Shown here piece by piece: positions 34,375 through 41,880 of a stretch of 64,000 bases of DNA. The stretch spans positions 62,001 through 126,000 of the forward strand of contig CAVTRI010000002.1 of the NCBI GenBank assembly GCA_963737075.1, read 5' to 3'. The stretch is from CAVTRI01 sp963737075 (GTDB lineage Bacteria; Actinomycetota; Acidimicrobiia; Acidimicrobiales; Palsa-688). The number at the start of each line of letters is the position of its first letter. Position 1 is the first letter of the stretch. A model generated the notes under the pieces. The model saw only the letters and a list, made by a program, of their open reading frames with translations. It had not been told where the DNA came from and did no database searches. A program made the translations under genes and the position numbers.

Positions 34375-34964
34375 GTTTCCCACTGCCGCCATTGCTCCTC
34401 GTGACAGACGGGGAACAGACGCAGGGGCGGCCGCTGGTCGACGTCGTCGCGAGGTCGGTCGACGGCGGCGCACGGGCGGTCCTGTTGCGCGAGAAGCACC
34501 TGCCTCTGTTGGCCCGTCTGCAGTTGGCCGCCCAGCTCCGCTCGCTGCTCTCACCAGTCGGCGGCATGCTGATCATCGCTTCGGACCCGACCATCCGCGC
34601 CGACGGGGTCCATCTGGCGGCGAACGACCCCTTCCCCTCGGACCTGGCACTCATGGGCCGCTCCTGCCACAGCCCTTCCGATGTCGCCCGGGCCCGGGAC
34701 GAGGGTTGCGCGTACGCCACGCTGTCGCCGATCTTCCCCACTGCCTCCAAGCCCGGCTACGCCCCGGCGCTCGGGCCTTCGGTTTTTTGCGATCTGCCGC
34801 TGCCGACCTGGGCCCTCGGCGGCGTCTCCCCCAGCAACGCGGCGTCGTGCATCGCTGCGGGGGCCGCCGGCGTGGCGGTTATGGGGTTCGTGATGCGGGC
34901 CCCCGATCCCCGTGCATCCACCGCCTTGCTCGTACATGCGCTCGACTCGGTGGCCGCTTCGTGA
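34371..34964 (+). CDS. tenI: TenI-like thiamine phosphate synthase family protein (thiazole tautomerase?)
   Basis: A second ThiE-superfamily protein (197 residues): LLLVTDGEQTQGRPLVDVV, VLLREKHLPLLARLQLAAQL, GVHLAANDPFP, SCHSPSDVARARDEGCAYATLSPIFPTASKPGY and ALGGVSPSNAASCIAAGAAGVAVMGFVMRA. Loss of several ThiE pyrophosphate ligands, and the position just after thiG, match TenI, which aromatises the thiazole tautomer made by ThiG. A second ThiE activity is the alternative. GTG 34371 overlaps thiG by 4 bases, and thiD overlaps its stop by 4. Confidence 0.85.
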   Translation: MSFPLPPLLLVTDGEQTQGRPLVDVVARSVDGGARAVLLREKHLPLLARLQLAAQLRSLLSPVGGMLIIASDPTIRADGVHLAANDPFPSDLALMGRSCHSPSDVARARDEGCAYATLSPIFPTASKPGYAPALGPSVFCDLPLPTWALGGVSPSNAASCIAAGAAGVAVMGFVMRAPDPRASTALLVHALDSVAAS

Positions 34965-35770
34965 CGCCGCCGGTGGCGCTCAGCATCGCCGGGTCTGACT
35001 CCGGCGGCGGGGCAGGGATCCAGGCGGATCTCAAGACGTTCGCCGCCTTGAAGGTGTTCGGCACCACGGCCATCACCGCCGTCACCGCCCAGAACACCCT
35101 CGAAGTCCGTGCCGTCCACGCCCTCCCCCCGGACATGGTCGCCGCCCAGGTCCGGGCGGTCACCGACGACCTGCCCGTCGCCGCCGTCAAGACCGGCATG
35201 CTGGCTGACGAGCGCATTGTCGCCGCCGTTGCTGACCTTGCAGCCGAAGGCCGGTTGCCCAATCTCGTCGTCGATCCGGTCCTCGTGGCCTCCACCGGTG
35301 CCCGGCTCGCGACGGCCCCCAGCGTCGAGGCCTATCGCACGAGGCTGCTTCCCCTCGCGCGCGTCGTCACGCCCAACCTCCACGAAGCGGGCGTGCTCAC
35401 GGATTCGGCCGTCAGGACGCTTTCGGATCAGCGCGACGCGGCCCGTTCGCTCGGTGCGTTGACGGGTGGCGTGGTCGTGGTGAAGGGCGGCCACGCCGCT
35501 GCCGGCTGCGGCCCAGACGCGGTCGACGTGGTCTGGGACGGGCAAGATCTGTACGAGCTGCGCCGGCCTCGCATCGACACGATCAACAATCACGGCTCCG
35601 GGTGCACCTTCTCGGCCGCCATCGCCGCCGGGCTCGCCTCAGGCAGCTCCACCGCCGATGCCATCTCAGCGGCCAACGCCTACGTGCACGACGCCATCCA
35701 GAGCGGCGCCAGCTGGAAGCTGGGTGGCGGCCACGGGCCGCTCGACCATTTCACTCCTCGTAGCTCGTGA
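34961..35770 (+). CDS. thiD: Hydroxymethylpyrimidine/phosphomethylpyrimidine kinase
   Basis: ThiD phosphorylates HMP twice to HMP-PP for ThiE. The 269-residue ribokinase-fold enzyme carries SIAGSDSGGGAGIQADLKTFAALKVFGTTAITAVTAQNT, AVKTGML, NLVVDPVLVASTGARL, VTPNLHEAGVL, VVVKGGH and the anion hole NNHGSGCTFSAAIAAGLA. GTG 34961 overlaps tenI. It is the last gene of the riboswitch operon; thiC and thiF are not in the window. Confidence 0.95.
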   Translation: MTPPVALSIAGSDSGGGAGIQADLKTFAALKVFGTTAITAVTAQNTLEVRAVHALPPDMVAAQVRAVTDDLPVAAVKTGMLADERIVAAVADLAAEGRLPNLVVDPVLVASTGARLATAPSVEAYRTRLLPLARVVTPNLHEAGVLTDSAVRTLSDQRDAARSLGALTGGVVVVKGGHAAAGCGPDAVDVVWDGQDLYELRRPRIDTINNHGSGCTFSAAIAAGLASGSSTADAISAANAYVHDAIQSGASWKLGGGHGPLDHFTPRSS

Positions 35771-35780
35771 CGACCTTTTT

Positions 35781-35874
35781 CGAGTTGTTTGCGTCCAGCT
35801 CCGTTCTCTGACGAGTAATCGCGCACATGCACGCGATAACTCGTTGAAGTTCGGACCGCCGTGCAAACAACTCG
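35781..35874. terminator. Nested palindrome between thiD and the convergent gene, probable terminator
   Basis: The outer arms CGAGTTGTTTGC (35781-35792) and GCAAACAACTCG (35863-35874) are exact inverse repeats. Within them ACGAGTAATCGCG (35811-35823) pairs with 35832-35844 apart from one mismatch. A direct repeat ACTCGT(T/A)GAAGTTC overlaps the right halves. Position between convergent genes fits a bidirectional terminator, but the two-level symmetry also suggests a small mobile palindromic element. Confidence 0.6.
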
Positions 35875-35881
35875 TAGAAGT

Positions 35882-36328
35882 TCACCGATGTCGCCGGCGG
35901 TGCTCCATTGCCTTGGCGGCCCCCCACGCGATCCCGAGGTCGGCCAGCTCCGGCGACACGTCCGCGAACGACGCCGGTGTCAGGCCGTATGCATCGTCAG
36001 GAAACGCCCGCACTTCAAACGGGTCCCGCTCCACCGGCGGGACACCGGCGTCGCGCAACACCGCGGTCGGGAAGCGCACGGCCGACCGAATGATCGTCAG
36101 GGGTGTCTCGCGTTGGGCGTCCACGTCGGTGTCGAGCAGCGAGCGCAACTCCGGGACCGTCGCTGCCCGGGCCTCCTGCCCTGCGTCCTCAGCGGCTCGC
36201 GCCGCGTCAGCAGGCACGTGCCCGGCCCACGCGGTCATGATGCGGGCCACGCTGCGCACCACCCACCTAGCGAGCGCGGCATCGACCCCGGCCAGCAGGT
36301 CGGCGGCGTGATCGTCCACGAACGCCAT
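35882..36328 (-). CDS. Conserved hypothetical protein
   Basis: A 148-residue soluble protein from ATG 36328 (MAFVDDHAADLLAGVDAALARWVVRSVARIMTAWAG), with an all-helical N-terminus, a central LDTDVDAQRETPLTIIRSAVRFPTAVLRDAGVPPVERDPFEVRAFPDDAYGLTPASFADVSPEL segment and a basic tail. The middle contains conserved-looking DVDAQ, NxL-type contacts and PTAVL-x2-AGVPP but no recognised domain. The frame opens at 36382 but the first 18 residues look unstructured. Function unknown. Confidence 0.7.
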   Translation of the reverse strand: MAFVDDHAADLLAGVDAALARWVVRSVARIMTAWAGHVPADAARAAEDAGQEARAATVPELRSLLDTDVDAQRETPLTIIRSAVRFPTAVLRDAGVPPVERDPFEVRAFPDDAYGLTPASFADVSPELADLGIAWGAAKAMEHRRRHR

Positions 36329-36390
36329 GCTGGCCGACCGAGTGCCCCTCCGGAAAGGTTCTGCTTGGGCACTAGCCGACAACCCGAAAG

Positions 36391-36396
36391 TACCCT
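36391..36396 (+). promoter_or_regulatory. -10 box of the pfkB-type kinase gene (leaderless)
   Basis: TACCCT lies 7 bases before GTG 36404. Confidence 0.5.
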
Positions 36397-36403
36397 CGCC
36401 TTC

Positions 36404-37396
36404 GTGCCCGAGCAGGCCCCGCCCTCCGTGATCGTGGTCGGCGAGCTCCTGGCTGACATCGTTCCGGCAACAGAAACGCGGACGGGTGCCGCATCGTCAA
36501 CGCTCCGCATGGAAGCCCACCCTGGAGGCAGCCCGGCGAACGTGGCCGTGACCCTCGTCCGGCTCGGGGTGACGGCCCGCTTCGCAGGACGGATCAGCCG
36601 CCACGGCCTCGGGCCCTGGCTGGCCGCCCATCTCCGCGACAACGGCGTTGATCTGTCCCTTTCCGTTGACGCGCACGAGCAGCCGACGCTTGCGATGGTG
36701 ACATTGGACGCGACAGGAAGCGCCGACTACGGCTTCTTCGGCCGCGACACTGCAGACTGGCAGTGGCAGACCACCGAGCTGCCCGATCCCCTCGATGCCG
36801 GCTCCGAGGCCGTCCACAGCGGCTCCCTCGCATGTGCGCTCGACCCCGGCGCCACGCTCATTGGCGCATGGATGCGCGCCGTGCACGACGCCGGGACGGC
36901 ACTCGTGTCGTTCGACCCCAACCTCCGTTCCGGTTTGCTCCCCGCACCCGAACACGTCGAGCGCCTGGTGTCCAAGGCGCATCTGGTCAAGGTCAGCGAC
37001 GACGATCTCCGCGCCCTGTACCCCTCCCGCCGGCCGGAGGACATCGCAAAGGCATGGGCGGCGGCCGGGCCGGAACTGGTTGTCGTCACCGCCGGGGCGG
37101 CAGGCGCCACCGGGGTTCGCGCTGATGGGTCGCCGCGCGCCCGGCTCGCGCCCGAGACAACTGTGGTCGACACGGTCGGCGCCGGGGACGCGTTTACAGG
37201 GGCGCTTCTGGCATGGCTGGCCGCGGCCGGGAAGATGCACCCTGGCGGCCCCGCCAACCTGGACGACGGCCAACTCGACGCGCTCCTGGACACGGCCAAT
37301 ACGGTGGCGGCGATCACCTGCAGCCGCCCCGGCGCCGACCCGCCGCGGCGCAAAGAGATCTCCACCGCCGCCTGGCCGGAACCGCTCAGACGGTGA
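36404..37396 (+). CDS. PfkB family carbohydrate kinase (fructokinase-like)
   Basis: The 330-residue ribokinase-fold enzyme shows SVIVVGELLADIVP, the first PfkB signature AHPGGSPANVAVTLVRLG, substrate-lid residues ARFAGRISRHGLG, and the second signature VVDTVGAGDAFTGALLAWLAAAG with the catalytic Asp. AWDPNLR-like SFDPNLRSGL is typical of fructokinases and 2-keto-3-deoxygluconate kinases. GTG 36404 is set by the -10 box and by the similarity. Its 3' end overlaps the convergent DUF2993 gene by 11 bases. Confidence 0.9.
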   Translation: MPEQAPPSVIVVGELLADIVPATETRTGAASSTLRMEAHPGGSPANVAVTLVRLGVTARFAGRISRHGLGPWLAAHLRDNGVDLSLSVDAHEQPTLAMVTLDATGSADYGFFGRDTADWQWQTTELPDPLDAGSEAVHSGSLACALDPGATLIGAWMRAVHDAGTALVSFDPNLRSGLLPAPEHVERLVSKAHLVKVSDDDLRALYPSRRPEDIAKAWAAAGPELVVVTAGAAGATGVRADGSPRARLAPETTVVDTVGAGDAFTGALLAWLAAAGKMHPGGPANLDDGQLDALLDTANTVAAITCSRPGADPPRRKEISTAAWPEPLRR

Positions 37397-38000
37397 CGGC
37401 GCCGTTTGCGAGGGCGGGCGGGATCGTGGTGGTCACGCAGGACAGCACCAGCTGCCCGGGGCTAACGGTCGCGCCCGACACGCACGGCAGCAGCGCCAGT
37501 GCCGGCACCGCGAACCCCGTGCTGCCCACATACACTCGCCCGCCCGTAACCGTGATATCCGCAGACACGTCACCGACACTCACGGTGCCGTCGCCCAACA
37601 CCACCGGAACCCCGACGGCCTGATCCAGGGCTTGCTGGGTCATGGTGGCGTGGACGGTTACGCGGCTGACGCCCGTCACGTCCACGTGCCCGTGGATCAG
37701 CTGCGACCGTTGCAGCTTCAACCCTCGGACGTCGACATTGACGAGGGAAAACGTGAATCGCCCCTCCGTCACGCTCGTCACCTTGGCCTTCACCTCCGGC
37801 ACGCTGCCGGACACCGCCAACCGGCCGACGAACGGGAACGACGAGATGTGCACCGACGCGTGCGACCCCGGCACCCGCTGCTCGATGCGTTGGGCGATCA
37901 TCGACTCCACCCGGCTGCGGGCGTACAGGTCCCCAACGACCGCGGCGGCGATGAGCACGACCAGCAGGACGCCGACGATGATCAGGATGCGCCGAAGCAC
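37386..38000 (-). CDS. LmeA family (DUF2993) phospholipid-binding protein
   Basis: A 204-residue exported protein: a basic start followed by a long hydrophobic segment LIIVGVLLVVLIAAAVVGDLYA (residues 6-27), then the DUF2993 domain (RVESMIAQRIEQRVPGSHASVHISSFPFVGRLAVSGSV, LKLQRSQLIHGHVDVTGVSRVTVHATMTQQAL). In mycobacteria LmeA binds phosphatidylinositols and supports lipomannan synthesis at the periplasmic face. The start is GTG 38000. It follows larE by 12 bases in what looks like an alaX-larE-lmeA run. Confidence 0.88.
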   Translation of the reverse strand: MLRRILIIVGVLLVVLIAAAVVGDLYARSRVESMIAQRIEQRVPGSHASVHISSFPFVGRLAVSGSVPEVKAKVTSVTEGRFTFSLVNVDVRGLKLQRSQLIHGHVDVTGVSRVTVHATMTQQALDQAVGVPVVLGDGTVSVGDVSADITVTGGRVYVGSTGFAVPALALLPCVSGATVSPGQLVLSCVTTTIPPALANGAVTV

Positions 38001-38012
38001 GAACCGGAGGCC

Positions 38013-38810
38013 TCAGCCTGAGGTGAGCGCCTGGTTGAGGTTGCCCGAGCGCAGCCCCTCGAGGTCGAGGGTCACATAGCGGTATCCCGCGGCGCGGACC
38101 GCGGCCACGACATCCTGCCGGGCTTCGACCGCCCGGCTCAGCTCGCCGGCTCCCAGTTCGAGGCGAGCAAGGTCGCCGTAGTGACGAACCCGGATTTCAC
38201 GGAAACCCAGGCGCCGCAGCGCTTCTTCGGCTTGGGCAACCTGGGCGAGCGTGGTAAGGGTTACGGGCGTGCCGTACGGCACTCGTGAGGCCAAGCAGGC
38301 GGCGGCCGGCTTGTCCCAGACCTCCAGGCCGGCGAGTTGGGCCTCGCGGCGGATCTCAGCCTTGGTGAGTCCGGCATCGACGAGGGGAAAGACGGCCCCG
38401 TGTTGCGCGGCGGCCCGTTGGCCCGGCCGGTGATCTCCGAGATCGTCGAGGTTCACGCCGAGGACCACCGTGGCGTGCTCATGTTCGGCCAACGGCCGCA
38501 AGCGTTCCATCAGCGCCGTCTTGCAGTGGTAGCAGCGGTCGCCTCCGTTGGCGACGTACTCGGGGCGCGACCCTTCGTCGGTGATGACCTCCCGCCACCG
38601 CCATCCCAAGCGATCGGCCAGGCGACGACAGTCCTCTCGCTCCGACAGGGCCAGTGACGGCGACACGGCGGTTACCGCCAGCACCCGGTCGTAACCAAGG
38701 GTGTCGACCGCCGCCCACGTCAGCAGCGTCGAGTCGACACCGCCGCTGAAGCCGACCACGACCCGACCCAACTCGGTGAGACGACGACGGAGGACGGCGA
38801 CGTCACCCAT
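38013..38810 (-). CDS. larE: ATP-dependent sacrificial sulfur transferase LarE-like
   Basis: The 265-residue N-type ATP pyrophosphatase has the PP-loop VVGFSGGVDSTLL at residues 19-30, a CYHCKTAL motif at 93-100 and Cys172 in KPAAACLASR, the position of the sacrificial Cys that LarE gives up to build the nickel pincer cofactor of lactate racemase. larB and larC are not in view, so a different thiolation role is possible. ATG 38810 overlaps the alaX stop by 8 bases. Confidence 0.88.
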   Translation of the reverse strand: MGDVAVLRRRLTELGRVVVGFSGGVDSTLLTWAAVDTLGYDRVLAVTAVSPSLALSEREDCRRLADRLGWRWREVITDEGSRPEYVANGGDRCYHCKTALMERLRPLAEHEHATVVLGVNLDDLGDHRPGQRAAAQHGAVFPLVDAGLTKAEIRREAQLAGLEVWDKPAAACLASRVPYGTPVTLTTLAQVAQAEEALRRLGFREIRVRHYGDLARLELGAGELSRAVEARQDVVAAVRAAGYRYVTLDLEGLRSGNLNQALTSG

Positions 38811-39528
38811 GCGGGGCGTCCTGCACTTCGAGACGGATGCGCTTGTTGCCCTTGCCTTTGGACTCTGTTTTCACCACCCGGACCCGTCCTACCTCGCCGG
38901 TCGAACGGACGTGAGTTCCGCCGTCGGCTTGCTTGTCGAGGCCGACGATGTCCACGACGCGGATTTCCTGCACGGACTCGGGGATCAGGTTGACCTTGGT
39001 CCGGATGAGGTCGGCATCCGCGAGGGCATTTCCGCGGGGAAGAAAACTGATCGCCACCGGCCGGTCCGCTTCCACCTCTGCGTTCACCAGTTCCTCCGCC
39101 TGGGCACCGAACCCCTCCGGCAGCGGGTCGAACTCGAAGTCCATCCGCGCCGCCAGTGGTTCCATGTTGCCTCCGGTGACCGGTGTCGCCCACGCGTTCC
39201 AGATGACGCCGCACAGCACGTGCAACGCGGTGTGCGTCCGCATCAGCGCATGTCGCCGGGCCCAGTCGATGTCGCCGTGCACGTCGTCGCCGACCTTTGG
39301 CAACTGCTCGTCGCCGGCGAGGCTGTGCCACACCTCGCCGTCCTGGTGGCGCACATCAACCACCGGTAAACCGCCGATCGTGCCCTCGTCATGCGGCTGG
39401 CCGCCGCCGGTCGGGTAGAACACCGTCCGGTCGAGCGCCACCCGCCTCCCCTCTTCGTCGACCGCCACAACGGTGGCGTCCATGCTGCGGAGGTAGGCGT
39501 CGCGCAGGTACAGCAGATCGGAAGCCAC
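38803..39528 (-). CDS. AlaX-like alanyl-tRNA editing protein
   Basis: A free-standing editing domain of 241 residues that hydrolyses mischarged Ser-tRNA(Ala). It shows LLYLRDAYLRSMDATVVAVDEEGRRVALDRTVFYPTGGGQPHDEG, the zinc/catalytic HxxxH in RTHTALHVLCGVIW (about residue 105), and the downstream Cys/His region VDIVGLDKQADGGTHVRSTGEVG. GTG 39528 has a TAGGCT box 7 bases upstream; the frame upstream lacks similarity. It heads the run with larE and lmeA. Confidence 0.92.
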   Translation of the reverse strand: MASDLLYLRDAYLRSMDATVVAVDEEGRRVALDRTVFYPTGGGQPHDEGTIGGLPVVDVRHQDGEVWHSLAGDEQLPKVGDDVHGDIDWARRHALMRTHTALHVLCGVIWNAWATPVTGGNMEPLAARMDFEFDPLPEGFGAQAEELVNAEVEADRPVAISFLPRGNALADADLIRTKVNLIPESVQEIRVVDIVGLDKQADGGTHVRSTGEVGRVRVVKTESKGKGNKRIRLEVQDAPHG

Positions 39529-39535
39529 CGGACGG

Positions 39536-39541
39536 AGCCTA
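39536..39541 (-). promoter_or_regulatory. -10 box of the alaX-larE operon (leaderless)
   Basis: TAGGCT on the minus strand lies 7 bases before GTG 39528. Confidence 0.5.
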
Positions 39542-39560
39542 CGGCAGAAAGAAGGAAGGC

Positions 39561-40256
39561 TCAGGCCGCGCCAACCGCGGCCAGAACCTCTTCCACAGGC
39601 GCCACGATCCCGGCGTAGAACGGTCCGAACTCGGCGAACCGGGCCGACACTTCGTCGAAGCGCATGGTGTAAACGGTGTCCTTCAGGTCGTCGGGATGGA
39701 CGCCGAACAGCGAAACCCCCCACTCGAACTCGTCCAGCCCGGTCGAACCGGTGATGAGCTGCAGCACTCGGCCCGCGAATCGACGGCCGGACTTGCCGTG
39801 GTCGATCATCAGCCGCTTTCGCTCCTCGTACTCCATCGAGAACCAGTTGTCGGCATGCTGCCGCCGTTTGGACATGGGATAGAAGCAGAACGCCCGCTTG
39901 CCTGCGGGCGGCAGCTTCGGGTGCAGACGGGCGTCGAGGTGTTCGGCCGGCAGGCTCTGGGCGTACTCCGATACCTCGGTCAGCGAGACGTACGAGTTGG
40001 CCACGACGAGCCCCGCGTGCTGCAGCCCCGCCTGCAAGGCGCGCAGGCGGACCCAGTCCGGGCCGAGCGCCATGAAACCAAGGTCGGCCTTATGCCCGAA
40101 CACCGAGAACGCCACGACCTGGTGACCGTCGCCCTCACCGCGCTTGACGGCCGCGACGACGGCCTCGGCATCGACCGACGGCCCGAGCTTGCAGAACAGG
40201 TGCAGGACGCCCCATCCAACGGTGGGACACAGCGGCTCATAGCCGGTATCGCTCAT
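39561..40256 (-). CDS. hemQ: Coproheme decarboxylase (chlorite dismutase family)
   Basis: HemQ converts coproheme to heme b in the last step of the coproporphyrin-dependent pathway. The 231-residue protein contains the catalytic Tyr126 in CFYPMSKRR, the proximal heme ligand His153 in LMIDHGKSGRRFAG, and GLDEFEWGVSLFGVHPDDLKDTVYTMRFD. ATG 40256 sits 7 bases after a TACAGT box, better than the ATG 9 bases upstream. Its presence defines the heme route used by hemE-hemY here. Confidence 0.94.
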   Translation of the reverse strand: MSDTGYEPLCPTVGWGVLHLFCKLGPSVDAEAVVAAVKRGEGDGHQVVAFSVFGHKADLGFMALGPDWVRLRALQAGLQHAGLVVANSYVSLTEVSEYAQSLPAEHLDARLHPKLPPAGKRAFCFYPMSKRRQHADNWFSMEYEERKRLMIDHGKSGRRFAGRVLQLITGSTGLDEFEWGVSLFGVHPDDLKDTVYTMRFDEVSARFAEFGPFYAGIVAPVEEVLAAVGAA

Positions 40257-40263
40257 CACGACC

Positions 40264-40269
40264 ACTGTA
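40264..40269 (-). promoter_or_regulatory. -10 box of hemQ (leaderless)
   Basis: TACAGT on the minus strand is followed by 7 bases and ATG 40256. Confidence 0.5.
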
Positions 40270-40277
40270 CGTCCGCC

Positions 40278-41657
40278 CTAGTCGCACTCCCCCGGCACCC
40301 GGCCATCCCGGATGGCCCGGACGAGGGCGGCGTGGTCACCTTCATTACGGTCGGCGTAGCCGACCGCGAACTCGGCGACAGCCCGGTCGAACGCCGGCTT
40401 GGTGCCCAGGTAGGCGGCGATGGCAAAACGGTCCCCGGTCCTGGCGTGCGCCCGCGCCAGCGTCCAGGCAGCCATCTGCCCGTAGATCGTCATCACCTGC
40501 GGCGTCATCTGGTCGATCTCCACCGAGCTCTTCCAGTCCCGGAGCTGACGCACGTAGAAGTCCCGTGGCACATCGTCGAAGCCCGGCGTCCGTTGCCAGC
40601 CGAGGAGGATGTCGCTGGCGGCCTGCATCATCCGCTGCCCTGCAACCACACGATGGCCAGCGTTGTCGTAGCGGCTCGGGACGGTGTACTCCTCGACGAC
40701 CGAGGTTTGAGCTTCCTTGAACTGGAGGATCATCACGTCTTCCGGCGTCGGGCCGCGCAAGAGGAGCACCCACGCCCGCAGCCCCACGCTGCCGATCCCG
40801 ACGACCTTGTGCGCCACGTGCACCAACGAGAACTGATCGAGCAGCCGGCGTCGGTCCTCGCTCAGCGACGCTCGGTAACTCTCCATCGCCTGGCGGACCC
40901 GCACCGGCACCCGCCCGGCGTCGCCAGCTTCGACCGTCTCCTCCACCGGTACCAGCAGGGGCGGGTCGCTGACGAAGCGAAGCTCCCCGTCATGAAAGCT
41001 CACCAGCTTCGCAGCTGCCTGCAGGTGATCCCGACTTCTCGCCTTGACCATGGCGTCCCGGGCGAACCGCATCGACACCCGGTCCATCGCTGACCGAGCT
41101 CGAAAGAAGAGCTGCTCGACGGGGAGGTACGCGTACCAGACGTCGAGATTGGTCTTGGTGGCGAGCCACCGCATCACCTGGCGGTACTCCGCCAACGCTT
41201 CAAGCACCATCCGCTGACGGACGGCGTCTTCGAAGCCGCTTTCCCTGCCGGCGACCTCCAAACTCGTCGCCAGCCGCTTGACGTCCCACTCCCAGGGTCC
41301 GGGAGCGGTCTCGTCGAAGTCGTTGATGTCGAAAACCAGCTGTCGTTCGGGCGACGCGAACAGACCGAAGTTGCCGAGATGCGCGTCCCCGCACAGCTGC
41401 GCCCACAAGCCCGACGTGGGGCTGCCTGCCAGATCCGCTGTCATCACGCGGGCCGCGCCCCGGAAGAACGCGAACGGCGACGACGCCATCCGGGCGTAGC
41501 GGACGCCGACGAGGTCGGGGACGCGGGTCTTGGCCTGCTCCTCGAGCAGGTCGATCGGGTCCGGGCGCTCGCCGGCGTCCAGCTGTGCGTGCGAGGAGCG
41601 CGGCGTGCGGGCTCGCGCGGCCCGGCCGCGCGCCCAGGCGTCGTCGAGGGCCGTCAC
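40278..41657 (-). CDS. DUF2252 family protein
   Basis: The 459-residue protein matches DUF2252 in length and motifs: VPDLVGVRYARMASSPFAFFRGAARVMTADLA, LWAQLCGDAHLGNFGLFASPERQLVFDINDFDETAPGPWEWDVKRLATSL (a kinase-like GDxHxxN...DxND arrangement), VGIGSVGLRAWVLLLRG and ADQMAAWTLARAHART-like C-terminus. The GD-H-N and D-F-D motifs suggest an aminoglycoside-phosphotransferase-like fold, but no substrate is known. GTG 41657 lies 7 bases after a TAGCCT box. Confidence 0.9.
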   Translation of the reverse strand: MTALDDAWARGRAARARTPRSSHAQLDAGERPDPIDLLEEQAKTRVPDLVGVRYARMASSPFAFFRGAARVMTADLAGSPTSGLWAQLCGDAHLGNFGLFASPERQLVFDINDFDETAPGPWEWDVKRLATSLEVAGRESGFEDAVRQRMVLEALAEYRQVMRWLATKTNLDVWYAYLPVEQLFFRARSAMDRVSMRFARDAMVKARSRDHLQAAAKLVSFHDGELRFVSDPPLLVPVEETVEAGDAGRVPVRVRQAMESYRASLSEDRRRLLDQFSLVHVAHKVVGIGSVGLRAWVLLLRGPTPEDVMILQFKEAQTSVVEEYTVPSRYDNAGHRVVAGQRMMQAASDILLGWQRTPGFDDVPRDFYVRQLRDWKSSVEIDQMTPQVMTIYGQMAAWTLARAHARTGDRFAIAAYLGTKPAFDRAVAEFAVGYADRNEGDHAALVRAIRDGRVPGECD

Positions 41658-41664
41658 CGGCCGC

Positions 41665-41670
41665 AGGCTA
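41665..41670 (-). promoter_or_regulatory. -10 box of the DUF2252 gene (leaderless)
   Basis: TAGCCT on the minus strand precedes GTG 41657 by 7 bases. Confidence 0.5.
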
Positions 41671-41723
41671 GACGCGGCGGAGGAGGCGCCCGATGGACGC
41701 CCCCTCCAGCTGCAAGCTCTTTT

Positions 41724-41880
41724 GTCGGACTACAAGTCCACTGAGCCGTCCGTCGGACTAGAAGTCCCCTGAGCGGTCCGTCGGACTAGAAGTCCCCTGA
41801 GCGGTCCGTCGGACTAGAAGTCCCCTGAGCGGTCCGTCGGACTAGAAGTCCCCTGAGCGGTCCGTCGGACTAGAAGTCCT
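41724..41880. repeat. 28-bp minisatellite copied from the groEL stop-codon region (5 copies plus the original)
   Basis: Units of 28 bp (GTCGGACTAGAAGTCCCCTG core) start at 41724, 41752, 41780, 41808 and 41836; a sixth start at 41864 runs into groEL itself. On the minus strand the core GGACTTCTAGTCC contains the groEL Asp-Phe-stop codons. Each copy can form a 5-bp stem with a TCT loop, giving tandem hairpins after groEL. Confidence 0.95.
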
